A stretch of DNA of 64,000 bases from Congeria kusceri (taxonomy: Eukaryota > Mollusca > Bivalvia > Myida > Dreissenidae). This document shows positions 59,801 through 64,000 of the stretch, piece by piece; within the stretch, counting starts at the first letter, position 1, and each line of letters starts with the position of its first letter. Under the pieces are notes generated by a model. That model did not search any database and was not told the DNA's origin. It saw only the letters and a program-made list of their open reading frames with translations. The stretch is taken from the NCBI GenBank assembly GCA_027627225.1, contig CM051036.1, positions 43,000,926-43,064,925 on the forward strand, in the 5' to 3' direction. The translations under genes were made by a program, and so were the position numbers.

Positions 59801-60934
59801 AATACTATCAAAGATATTTACCCGAAACTTAAAATACTTCTTTTCTATCACAGTCTCCACATGGAAAAGCAACCCCCATAACTCTGTTTTGTTTTTTGAC
59901 AGACGTATGCCACTTTTTGAACGTATGAAATTTTGGATGAAGTTTTTTATGTTTTTCTAGAGCAGCCATTTTGACTGAAGTAATTAAGATTACATTTTTC
60001 ATTCACTTTTATATTTACAAGCATTCTTTTTCATGTAAATGTCCCACTTACTGAAGAGCATTATATGTCACCTGATAGTGACAGCACTTGCTCAGTGTAT
60101 ATGCAGAAGCTACGTACATGAAGTCATGGCTGATGCCAACTATGAAATTATTTGGCTGTTGCCAAGTGACAGGGAGTTATTACACTGCAATATTTAGTGC
60201 AGTACACAAGTCTACAGCGTAATAACTTGCCTATGACTTGGTTTATTGCCCAACCACTGCAAAATATGAACATCATTTTAAAAAATGGGCATTTTTGAAA
60301 CATCAAACATTTTGGCTATTATATGTATTTTAGTGTCAAACAAGGAAATGTTGTAAAAGCAGTTATAAAAATTAGCAGTTTGGCCAAGCGAGCCCAAATT
60401 CTTATCTTATTACTTCAGAGTAGACAAATCTACAAGCTTGCCTATATAAAACTAAGAACCTGAGCTAGCCCGGTTCAGCATTCACCAGTGAAGGGCTTAT
60501 GGGCTGTGTGCTAATTTCGACCACTGTAAAAGATGTACATATGTGGTGTGTCGTGGGAAACTGGGCTAAATGCATGTGCATACAGTGTCGTCCCGGATTA
60601 GCCTGTGCAGTCCGCACAGGCTAATCTGGGACGGCACTTACCACCTACAGTGAATTAATGTTTGGAAGGGACTTCCTTGAAACAGAAAATACCATAAAAG
60701 CGGAAAGTGCCATCCCGGATTAGCCTGTGCGGACGACGCTTTACGCATATGCATTTAGACCAGTTTTCTCACGACACACCACATATCAGTTTTTCAGGAT
60801 ACAAATCGGCCAGAACTTCTAATGAAACTATATGTTTCTTTCTTTTCAGGCTTTACCCTGTTGACAAAAAGAGGGTGAACGAATTCGGACAGGCCTTTGA
60901 TGATGCTGTTGCCGAGAAACCAAAGAAGGAGTAG
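26715..60934 (+). CDS. CLPTM1L: CLPTM1L, ER lipid scramblase of the CLPTM1 family, complete, 15 exons, 530 aa
   Basis: join(26715..26873, 27659..27759, 28135..28321, 31668..31801, 33485..33557, 37751..37868, 40497..40591, 47825..48013, 49889..49954, 51012..51062, 53010..53127, 54575..54630, 56025..56069, 56437..56552, 60850..60934). The joined frame has no stop and is close to the human length (538 aa). CLPTM1-family proteins have an N-terminal membrane anchor, a lumenal domain and a C-terminal multi-span region. CLPTM1L is reported to flip glucosaminyl-PI across the ER membrane for GPI-anchor synthesis. Visible here: hydrophobic anchor at ~8-30, lumenal N-glycosylation sequons (NVS, NGT, NKS), and the conserved block [20 protein letters not shown] then [20 protein letters not shown] and [20 protein letters not shown]. 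Introns 1 and 13 hold nothing recognised; the others are repeat-rich. Confidence 0.97.
27659..27759 (+). CDS. CLPTM1L: CLPTM1L exon 2
   Basis: Residues 54-87. The acceptor TTGCTCTGCAG ends at 27658. Encodes [20 protein letters not shown]. The donor AA/GTTTGT is weak but is the only one that keeps the frame to exon 3. Confidence 0.88.
27901..28101. mobile_element. Palindromic MITE, copy 3 (CLPTM1L intron 2)
   Basis: Begins GAGCTTTGTTGTGAGAAAAC and ends CCCACGACACGTCTCAT. The right half is shortened by an internal deletion. It ends 33 bases before exon 3, so it overlaps the place where the branch point and pyrimidine tract would be expected. Confidence 0.88.
28135..28321 (+). CDS. CLPTM1L: CLPTM1L exon 3
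   Basis: Residues 87-149. The acceptor GTGATGACAG ends at 28134 and the donor is GTATCA. Encodes [20 protein letters not shown] with two sequons, then [20 protein letters not shown]. Confidence 0.93.
28451..29916 (+). mobile_element. Hairpin-ended tandem-core repeat A1 (CLPTM1L intron 3)
   Basis: The head is AGCTCACCTGAGCACAATGT continuing as a self-complementary hairpin to GGTGAGCT. The core has about nine ~150-bp units with CTTGTGAACACTCTAGAAGT, CTTCATGAAACTTGGTCAGA and CTAGGTCACTAGGTCAAAT. The tail is GGGCGACCCAGGGCCATTTT followed by GCCCTCTTGTTT. No protein. The open frames at 28578-29123 follow the units. Confidence 0.85.
30270..30895. repeat. Minisatellite, 45-bp unit (ten copies) then 67-bp variant units
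   Basis: The unit is GTGTAACCGGTATTTACCAT followed by GTGAGCCCTGCCATATCATG and TAAAC. From 30725 the unit changes: an insert containing GAACACAGTTACCTGGCATA extends it to 67 bp for about three copies. Because 45 is divisible by three, both strands stay open (168 and 134 codons), but the frames have no splice links to CLPTM1L. Lies in intron 3. Confidence 0.95.
30930..31667 (+). repeat. Minisatellite of ~38-44-bp units abutting and resembling the start of CLPTM1L exon 4
   Basis: About 17 diverged units contain CCAAAGCTGACCTTTGAAAT, AAAATGTTAT and an AG near the position matching the exon 4 acceptor. The last unit runs without a break into the true acceptor ATGTTACTAG and exon start GAGAAACCAAAGGTGACC. 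The unit near 31031 keeps CAG then GAGAAACCAA almost exactly. Confidence 0.85.
31668..31801 (+). CDS. CLPTM1L: CLPTM1L exon 4
   Basis: Residues 150-194. The start was chosen so that [20 protein letters not shown] aligns with the family's KP...VSHWRP segment. The acceptor is AAATGTTACTAG with a poor pyrimidine tract, set at the edge of a minisatellite. The donor is GTAAAT. Encodes [20 protein letters not shown]. Confidence 0.88.
31846..31990. mobile_element. Short palindromic element (CLPTM1L intron 4)
   Basis: The left arm GGAATATTGTGCTAGTCAAT continues TGTTCCAAGAGTATGTATTA. It is the reverse complement, with few mismatches, of the right arm ending AACTGAATAGCAAAATATTC. The whole is about 130-145 bp, flanked by AT-rich TATATA. 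The rest of intron 4 (31991-33484) shows no repeat or exon I can support. Confidence 0.7.
33485..33557 (+). CDS. CLPTM1L: CLPTM1L exon 5
   Basis: Residues 194-218. The acceptor TGTTTTTTCAG ends at 33484 and the donor is GTAACA. Encodes [20 protein letters not shown] then KDLM. Confidence 0.93.
33653..36065. repeat. 108-bp tandem array, ~15 units, split by a transposon
   Basis: The unit holds AACCAAGGTTATGTCATTTA, GTGACCCAACTGCCAGCAAT, AAGAAACTACCAGTAAAAGT and GGCAGTGTAATAACACATTT. Units are highly alike in the centre and more diverged at both edges (for example TTAAGAGACTATCCGTCAAG). The array starts 95 bases after the exon 5 donor. It is interrupted at 34355-35092. Confidence 0.95.
34355..35092. 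mobile_element. 738-bp TIR transposon inside the 108-bp array, 6-bp target duplication
   Basis: The left end CAGTGTTCATTCTGGG is matched by the reverse complement of the right end (CAGTGTTCCTTCTGGG). TACCAG at 34349-34354 is repeated at 35093-35098. Joining the flanks across the insertion restores the array word AACTACCAGTAAA exactly. No transposase frame is seen, so it is non-autonomous. The CAGTG terminus recalls hAT, but hAT makes 8-bp duplications, so the superfamily is open. Confidence 0.8.
36170..37474 (+). mobile_element. Hairpin-ended repeat A2 (CLPTM1L intron 5)
   Basis: The head is AGCTCACCTGAGCACGAAGT then GCTCGGTGAGCT, a perfect hairpin. The core units contain CCAATCTTGCACAGTTTGTC and CACCAGAGTTATTGCCC. 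The tail is CAGGTGAGCGCTTTGGGCCA then TTATGGCCCACTGGTTT. The frames at 36195-36853 arise from the tandem core. Confidence 0.8.
37751..37868 (+). CDS. CLPTM1L: CLPTM1L exon 6
   Basis: Residues 219-258. The acceptor TGCTATTTTAAG ends at 37750 and the donor is GTAGGT. Encodes [20 protein letters not shown] with the third sequon, then [19 protein letters not shown]. Confidence 0.93.
37927..39186 (+). mobile_element. Hairpin-ended repeat A3, degenerate head (CLPTM1L intron 6)
   Basis: The head is eroded (AGCTCCACTGCCCTAAGGCT). The core has four to five units containing AACCACTGCTTGGATTTCAA and TACCAAAATACTTCAAATTA. The tail is intact: AACTCAGGTGAGTGACCCAG then GGCCACTTTGGCCCTCTTGT. Confidence 0.7.
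39431..40399 (+). mobile_element. Hairpin-ended repeat B1 (CLPTM1L intron 6)
   Basis: The head is AGCTCGACTATTCAAAGAAT then AGGTGAGCTATCCTACTACC. The core units contain TTTTGACAGAGTTATGCCCC and ATTTTCTGGTTAAAGTTTAT. The tail is GAATAGTCTAGCGCGCTGTC then CTCTGACACCTCTTGTTC. Same family as the antisense copy at 11046-12073. It ends 97 bases before exon 7. Confidence 0.8.
40497..40591 (+). CDS. CLPTM1L: CLPTM1L exon 7
   Basis: Residues 258-289. The acceptor TGTTTTCTCACAG ends at 40496 and the donor is GTAAGT. Encodes [20 protein letters not shown] and [11 protein letters not shown], the first span of the C-terminal membrane region. Confidence 0.95.
41446..41622. mobile_element. Palindromic MITE, copy 4 (left-truncated, intron 7)
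   Basis: Starts mid-element at AGGACGACACTTTCCGC and ends CCCACAAAACGCCTC. The outer left arm is missing. Confidence 0.85.
41743..42272. mobile_element. Probable TIR element of the 'ccgtttctggtc' family (intron 7)
   Basis: The left end GGCCAAATAAAAAGATAGTT then CTGTTTCTGGTCACCGG is mirrored by the right end CGTCGGAAGACCAGAAACGG then a T-run and GGCCTTATT. Both ends carry GTAGGG words. Related fragments lie at 25536-25620 and 44430-44530. No transposase. Confidence 0.6.
43812..44785. repeat. Direct duplicate of a ~190-bp segment (43812-43995 and 44598-44785)
   Basis: Both copies contain CAAATTGAGTAGTAATGGTC, CTGCTTGTTATCAC and GGTTACTGCAC with moderate divergence. Between them lies a fragment of the 'ccgtttctggtc' family at about 44430-44530. 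A smaller duplicate (ACATAGAAAT...TTTATTGAAG) lies at 42900-42950 and 43090-43140. Confidence 0.65.
44803..44832. mobile_element. Solo terminus of the Harbinger-like MITE
   Basis: TGCACCTATCAATATTTTCC matches the TIR of the element at 14693-15034. No second terminus was found nearby. Confidence 0.6.
45710..45926. mobile_element. Palindromic MITE, copy 5 (intron 7)
   Basis: Starts AGGCATGTTGTGGCAAAACC and ends GGTTTTGCCACGACAAT. Inner palindrome halves are shortened (GGATTAGCTAATCTGGGAC). Confidence 0.87.
46085..46560. repeat. Nested tandem duplications (48-55 bp twice, then 180 bp twice)
   Basis: ATGGTTTCTGCCATTGAAAC and following bases occur twice at 46085-46180. A 180-bp unit starting TTTAGCATGTTTATTAAAAC occurs at 46188 and 46368. 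Each 180-bp unit also contains an inverted pair, CAGTTCCAAG and CTTGGAACTG. The small frames here are not genes. Confidence 0.85.
46802..47490. mobile_element. Harbinger-like MITE, 689 bp, TTA target duplication (intron 7)
   Basis: The left end AGGCCTAGTCACACTGTGG matches the reverse complement of the right end (AGGCCCTGTCACACTGTGG) over about 30 bp. TTA flanks both sides (46799-46801 and 47491-47493). GGCC-GTCACAC termini with TTA duplications are typical of PIF/Harbinger. The interior is rich in GACGAGT/CGAGT words and has no transposase. Confidence 0.82.
47588..47735. repeat. (CATC)n / CCAT microsatellite
   Basis: Degenerate CATCCATCCATC runs about 90 bases before exon 8. The Ser/His/Pro-rich and Trp/Met/Asp-rich frames on the two strands come from the repeat. 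Confidence 0.95.
47825..48013 (+). CDS. CLPTM1L: CLPTM1L exon 8
   Basis: Residues 290-352, phase 0 at both ends. The acceptor ATTTTTCTTCAG ends at 47824 and the donor is GTGCGC. Encodes [20 protein letters not shown], a family signature, then [20 protein letters not shown] and SLLVLIPAG, two membrane segments. Confidence 0.97.
49141..49273. mobile_element. GC-rich perfect-like palindrome, ~133 bp (intron 8)
   Basis: The left arm AATATATGGCAGAGCTGGGC then CGGGCGTCTATAATCGGCCC is mirrored by the right arm ending GGCCTAGCTCTGCCGTATAT. The centre CCCTCGGGCCAAAGGCCCTC is itself palindromic. A related GC-rich segment (GGGCCGTTACGCGGCACTGC) lies at 48327-48400. A foldback MITE is likely. Confidence 0.75.
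49349..49640 (+). mobile_element. tRNA-derived SINE, full length (intron 8)
   Basis: The head GGCCGGCTAGCTCAGTTGAT then AGAG is a tRNA A-box region and GGTTCAATTCCCAGCC is a B-box. Together they are the internal RNA polymerase III promoter. The body (GGGCAGTTGTCAGTTACTGG, TTAACTGACCGCCG, CTGAAATACTGTTGAA) is unrelated to tRNA, and the tail is (CAAA)n. Copies without the head lie at 18888-19105 and 10321-10394. Not a functional tRNA gene, because the body continues directly from the tRNA-like part. Confidence 0.88.
49889..49954 (+). CDS. CLPTM1L: CLPTM1L exon 9
   Basis: Residues 353-374, 22 complete codons. The acceptor TTGTCTTGCAG ends at 49888 and the donor is GTAAGT. Encodes [20 protein letters not shown]. 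Confidence 0.95.
50531..50793. mobile_element. Palindromic MITE, copy 6 (full length, intron 9)
   Basis: Runs from GAGGCGCGTCGTCGGATAAC to TTTTCCCACGACGGGCCACA. Both inner palindromes are intact (GATTAGCCTGTGCAGTCCGC and GGACTGCACAGGCTAATCCG). A (CAAA)n stretch follows at about 50808-50826. Confidence 0.92.
51012..51062 (+). CDS. CLPTM1L: CLPTM1L exon 10
   Basis: Residues 375-391, 17 codons: [17 protein letters not shown]. The acceptor TACGTTTTACAG ends at 51011 and the donor is GTATGT. It aligns with the family's short charged linker before the [11 protein letters not shown] block. Confidence 0.92.
51390..52827 (+). mobile_element. Hairpin-ended tandem-core repeat A4 (CLPTM1L intron 10)
   Basis: The head is AGCTCACCTGAGCATAACGT then GCTCATGGTGAGCT. 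The core is of the same type as at 28451, with added G-runs (GGCCGCCGGGGCGGGGGCAG). The tail is GGTGAGCAACCTTGTGCCTT then ATGGCCCTCTTGTTT. The frames at 51608-52647 follow the units. Confidence 0.85.
53010..53127 (+). CDS. CLPTM1L: CLPTM1L exon 11
   Basis: Residues 392-431. The acceptor TTTCTGTGTTACAG ends at 53009 and the donor is GTGAGT. Encodes [20 protein letters not shown] and the start of [13 protein letters not shown], a membrane span and loop strongly conserved in the family. Confidence 0.97.
54119..54281. mobile_element. Palindromic foldback element, ~160 bp (intron 11)
   Basis: The left arm AAATATTGACTTCCTTGAGG then GTGACAGTGCGTCT is the exact reverse complement of the right arm. 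Pairing continues inward through GGTCAACCC / GGGTTGAC and outward through TATAAC / GTTATA. The rest of intron 11 (53128-54118) has no recognised feature. Confidence 0.85.
54575..54630 (+). CDS. CLPTM1L: CLPTM1L exon 12
   Basis: Residues 431-449. The acceptor TTTAATTTACAG ends at 54574 and the donor is GTAAGT. Encodes [19 protein letters not shown], a membrane span identical in most residues to the family consensus. Confidence 0.97.
54687..54974 (+). mobile_element. Hairpin-ended repeat B2, short copy (intron 12)
   Basis: The head is AGCTGAACTATTTGAAGAAT. The tail is GAATAGATAAGCATGCTGTC then CTCCGACAGTTCTTGTTT. Only about one core unit remains. Bases 54975-56024 hold AT-rich sequence with short A-runs and nothing else recognised. 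Confidence 0.75.
56025..56069 (+). CDS. CLPTM1L: CLPTM1L exon 13
   Basis: 15 codons, residues 450-464: [15 protein letters not shown]. The acceptor TATAATTTCAG ends at 56024 and the donor is GTACAA. Too short for automatic frame detection, but required by the family alignment. Confidence 0.96.
56437..56552 (+). CDS. CLPTM1L: CLPTM1L exon 14
   Basis: Residues 465-503. The acceptor CCTTTTTTCCAG ends at 56436 and the donor is GTAAAG. Encodes [20 protein letters not shown] then [18 protein letters not shown]. This is the most conserved stretch of the family, including FRDD. Confidence 0.97.
56565..56810. mobile_element. Palindromic MITE, copy 7 (intron 14, at the donor)
   Basis: Runs from GAGGCGTGTCGTGGGAAAAC to TTCCCATGACATGCCTCAT. 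Its first base is the 13th base of intron 14. Confidence 0.9.
57997..59186 (+). mobile_element. Hairpin-ended repeat B3 (intron 14)
   Basis: The head is AGCTCGACTTTTCAAAGAAA then AGGCAATCTATTCTACTTGC. The core has about four units of ~180 bp with TTAAAGTTTTTCGGTAAGCT and GGAATGGCTTGAGGGATTTC. Two AAGGTCAAGGTCACTGTT segments lie near 58867 and 59017. The tail is GAGCACGCTGTCCTCCGACA then GCTCTTGTT. Bases 56811-57996 between MITE and repeat hold no exon I can support. Confidence 0.82.
59455..60090 (+). repeat. Tandem-core repeat C1 (intron 14)
   Basis: About three ~150-bp units contain GGGAAAGCAACCCCCATAAC, TTTTGACAGATTTA and AAGTCCAATATCTTGAATAC. They are followed by CAGCCATTTTGACTGAAGTA and CACCTGATAGTGACAGCACT. 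The same arrangement recurs at 62755-63385. Confidence 0.75.
60544..60784. mobile_element. Palindromic MITE, copy 8 (intron 14, near the acceptor)
   Basis: Runs from TGGTGTGTCGTGGGAAACTG to TTTTCTCACGACACACCACA. The right inner palindrome is shortened (GCGGACGACGCTTTACGC). It ends 65 bases before exon 15. Confidence 0.9.
60850..60934 (+). CDS. CLPTM1L: CLPTM1L exon 15
   Basis: Residues 503-530 and TAG at 60932-60934. The acceptor TTTCTTTTCAG ends at 60849. Encodes [20 protein letters not shown] and a charged, Lys-rich end AEKPKKE, a cytosolic tail. Confidence 0.97.
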
Positions 60935-61988
60935 CTTTAGTTTAAACTTACATGTTGTAGTTAGGATTTTATGGCGTGGCGCAGTTGTCTGTGAATGTTT
61001 TTGTTTAGGGATGTATTTCCTGGACACATAAAGCTCCTAAGTAAAAAGTAAATTCCTTTAAATTGTCGTTTGTCTGTGGCTTTTTCATTTGTTGTCCAGT
61101 TTATGCTGAAACGTTTTAATCTGGTAATGATTGAACAGTTGATTCCTTATTTGCTCTTTTGTGAACATAGCTTGTTAACTTGTACATCAAAATGTTGATT
61201 TGTATTATTTTTTTATTATAAATTACGCGAAAAGGAGCCCTTTATTATTCAGTATGTGTATTACATGTTCCGACTAAATAGTTACCTTCAAAATAGTTGG
61301 TGGGCTAGAGTGTCGTTGAATTTCATTGTGCGATTGCTTTGTGATGTATTGTATGTGTTGATAAGAAAGCAACATATTATTTTAAATGTTGACAACTCCA
61401 TTTATATTCATAACATGGAATGAATTATTACGGTTATATTTATATTTATTCATGGTGTTAATGCATCCATTTATATTCATTCATTGAAATACTTGTTACT
61501 TCGATTTTCAGCCTGTATATTGGCTATATGAAGGTCTCATGATCTTACTGTTATACTGTATTCTGATATTCTGTTCTATATAATTTATTCATTGAAATTC
61601 ACCACTTTAAATTCTGAGGTAGAAAAGTAGACACTGCCTGCATTTTGTTGTGCTCTTTGTATGAATTTTTTTGTAAATCATTTCGTTCACATGTTTGTCT
61701 TTGTATAACTTGGATATTAGATGTTTTTTGTTGATGATAGTGGAATTCAAATGTATTGTTCTGTGTGTAATTTTAGATGACATCATATTGCAAGACCATG
61801 TCTTTGATTTTACGTTGTATATCATGTGATGATCTTGTTTTTATGAAAACTCAAAAACTATATTAGGATTATGTTAATTCGAACATAATGGAAGGTTAAA
61901 AACCAAATCAATGTTACATGTTACAAACTATTTATATAAATGAAACAGGTAAAAACATTCCATCACAAATGCAATTTACTAAAATAAA
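60935..61988 (+). other. Presumed CLPTM1L 3' UTR
   Basis: An AT-rich stretch without repeats that ends at an AATAAA at 61983-61988, the first such hexamer I see after the stop. A shorter UTR using a variant signal is possible. Confidence 0.45.
61983..61988 (+). terminator. Candidate CLPTM1L polyadenylation signal
   Basis: AATAAA in the context ACTAAAATAAAATTG. The cleavage site is not determinable from sequence. Confidence 0.45.
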
Positions 61989-62754
61989 ATTGTTATTTAT
62001 GATTTAAACTCGGAAATTACATGTATTAGCTCTTCTGAGCTGGGATATTCTTTGGGCCAAACATTTTCAAAGAATTCTGACACAAAGCATTGCGTCATTG
62101 ATTCGAAAATGATATCAAAATTTCAAACACAAACTTGTAGGAGGACACAAACTTACTGGATTATATGCTACTAGTTCTGATTAGTGATGGGGTGATTAAT
62201 CATTTAGTCAAATAATCATGATGAACAGAGCCATGACGTGACGATGACGATGGAAAAAATTAATCTACGAAATTTGTTCATGTCACTGGTAGTATTTTTG
62301 GCCAAAACTGTATTGTGTAGTCAAAAAATAAAAATAGTATTTTGCAGTTGTAAACTGATAAATATAAGTAAAATACATTGTACACCTAATGCAATGTACA
62401 ATGCCATAAAACATTCCTTGGTAGGTTATCATTGTGTCCACTAACGGATTTGCATGATTTTATATGCATTTTAGTATGGATTGGTTAATGATTTATTATA
62501 TATCATTTATGTAATATACATTGCACAAGTAAATTCTTGCATGTGATTTTTAAAATCGTATAAATGTATTCTACTTTCTACAAGTTCTATTGAATGCTTA
62601 AAATGTTGTACCAGTTTCTCATTTCAAAAGAAACATTTTCTACCAGTTCCTAACATTTTTCAGCTCAGTAATTGTGTTCAGCAAGACATGCTGCAGCTTT
62701 AAATATTATTTGAACATGCATATGTTAGATACATTCATCATTTTTATGATCCCA
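61989..62754. other. Intergenic, no recognised feature
   Basis: AT-rich. The 68-residue frame at 62238-62444 has no family resemblance. Confidence 0.4.
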
Positions 62755-63385
62755 AATGACGGCATATTAAAATCTATCGTCCGTCCATCTGTCTGTGCGT
62801 CCGCCTGTTAGTCCGTCAGCCCAAGGTTAAAGCTTTTTATAAAGTCCAATATCTTGAATACTATCTAAGGTATTTTCTTGAAACTAAAAATACTAATTTA
62901 CTGTCAACGTCTCCACCAGGGAAAGCAACCCCCATAACTCTGTTTTGTTTTTTGACAGAATTATGCACCTTTTTTAACTTCGGAATTTGGGTTAAAGTTT
63001 TTATAAATTCAAATATCTTTAATACTATCAAAGGTAATACATGTAACTTGAAACTTAAAAAAAAAAATCTTCTTTTCTATGAACGTCTCCACCAGGGAAA
63101 GCAACCCCCATAACTCTGTTTTGTATTTTGACAGATTTATGCCCCTTTTTAACTTAGTAATTTTAACTTAGAAAGTTAGAAGTTTTCTCGAAGTCCAATA
63201 GATTAAATGCTATAAATTTTATTTACAGAGCAGCCATTTTGACTGATGTAATAAAGTTTACATTTTTCTTTCGCTTTTTATTTACAAAGATTCATTTTGG
63301 TGTCAATGTGGCACCTACTGAAACCACCTTTGGGAGCATATGTCAGCATATGTCACCTGATAGTGACAGCACTTGTTTCAAACTG
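62755..63385 (+). repeat. Tandem-core repeat C2
   Basis: Begins CCCAAATGACGGCATATTAA and TCGTCCGTCCATCTGTCTGT. Two to three core units match 59455-60090 (CAGGGAAAGCAACCCCCATA, TTTTGACAGA). It closes with the same CAGCCATTTTGACTGATGTA and CACCTGATAGTGACAGCACT. Confidence 0.75.
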
Positions 63386-63656
63386 TAATACTAGTATGTT
63401 GTTTTCTATTGTGGCTTTTAGAATGAATTCTAAAAGGAGGTCAGTTCCATTGATTTTACATTTCTGGTGTCCTTACTTAAAAAATGTATCATTAATAGCA
63501 GGTTAACACTTTGAATAAATGCAAGCAAAGTGTGTGGCAATTTCATGGCACTACATAATGATGATGATGTTTTCTGTTGGTGTTGCTTTTTTAAAATCTT
63601 ATCATGTTGCACTGTTTTTATGTGCACAAGTCAGAATGTGTTTATGTAGCACATAG

Positions 63657-63876
63657 GAGGCGAGTCGTGGAAAAACTGGGCTTAATGCATGTGCATAAAG
63701 CGTTGTCCTGGATCAGCATGTGTGGACTGCACTTTCCGCTTTTATGATATTTTCTGTTGCAAAGAAGTCTCTTCTAATCACAAATCCTCTGTAGGCGGAA
63801 AGTGCCATCCTGTATAAGCCTGTGCAGTATGACTGTACGCACATGCATTAAGCCCAGTTTTCCCACAACACGCAAC
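63657..63876. mobile_element. Palindromic MITE, copy 9
   Basis: Starts GAGGCGAGTCGTGGAAAAAC and ends GTTTTCCCACAACACGC. The middle is inverted relative to copies 2, 6 and 7 (GGAAAGTGCCATCC in the right half, CACTTTCCGCTTTTATGATA in the left), like copies 1 and 4. Confidence 0.85.
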
Positions 63877-64000
63877 AATTATTAGTATTCTATCTCGTGT
63901 ATTTTAACATTTTATGAATGATATTCACTTTTTCGATGGCATAATTATTACTGGTAAGCATGCTTTAATATTAATGTTCTACTCAAAGGACACCAATAAC

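Noticed and set aside
1..64000. A novel defence, toxin or biosynthetic gene system
   Set aside because: The window holds only three clear single-copy animal genes and non-coding repeats; no gene cluster of that kind is visible on either strand.

Overview
This window is nuclear DNA from an invertebrate animal, almost certainly a bivalve mollusc. It is AT-rich. Its coding sequence lies in short exons with GT-AG junctions and long repeat-filled introns, and there is no operon structure. The repeat types are ones I associate with bivalves: tRNA-derived SINEs, a ~260-bp palindromic MITE present nine times, and hairpin-ended elements with tandem-repeat cores (pearl/HINE-like). The MITE reminds me of dreissenid mussel sequence, but that is from memory and unchecked.

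Three genes can be read with confidence, all on the + strand. (1) 2098-3365: the last two exons of an UNC93-family membrane protein (UNC93A-like), whose earlier exons lie left of the window. (2) 20039-24481: a seven-exon gene for a 323-residue protein. It carries a PGYSGYTP motif like those in ciliary/sperm microtubule inner proteins, has no recognised name, and has a promoter with two perfect CRE palindromes. (3) 26715-60934: a complete 15-exon CLPTM1L gene encoding 530 residues. CLPTM1L is an ER-membrane lipid scramblase linked to GPI-anchor synthesis. Every exon joins in frame. Its 1.6 kb of coding sequence is spread over 34 kb because the introns are packed with repeats. A possible terminal exon of a fourth, unrecognised gene lies on the - strand at 13928-14127.

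Layout: 1-2097 is an UNC93A intron holding a TIR transposon and a broken duplicate of the next exon. 3366-19842 is intergenic and repeat-rich, with foldback elements, a decayed Gypsy-type integrase, and Harbinger-like and SINE fragments. 19843-24509 is the cilia-type gene. 24510-26641 is intergenic. 26642-61988 is CLPTM1L with its UTRs. 61989-64000 is repeats again.

I found no new defence-like or biosynthetic system. The most interesting observations are about genome structure: a minisatellite in CLPTM1L intron 3 apparently seeded from the acceptor of exon 4, a transposon inserted with a 6-bp target duplication inside a 108-bp tandem array, uniform sense orientation of hairpin-ended repeats within CLPTM1L, and a duplicated, frame-shifted exon in UNC93A. 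All identifications come from reading the sequence and from memory of protein families; no searches were run.
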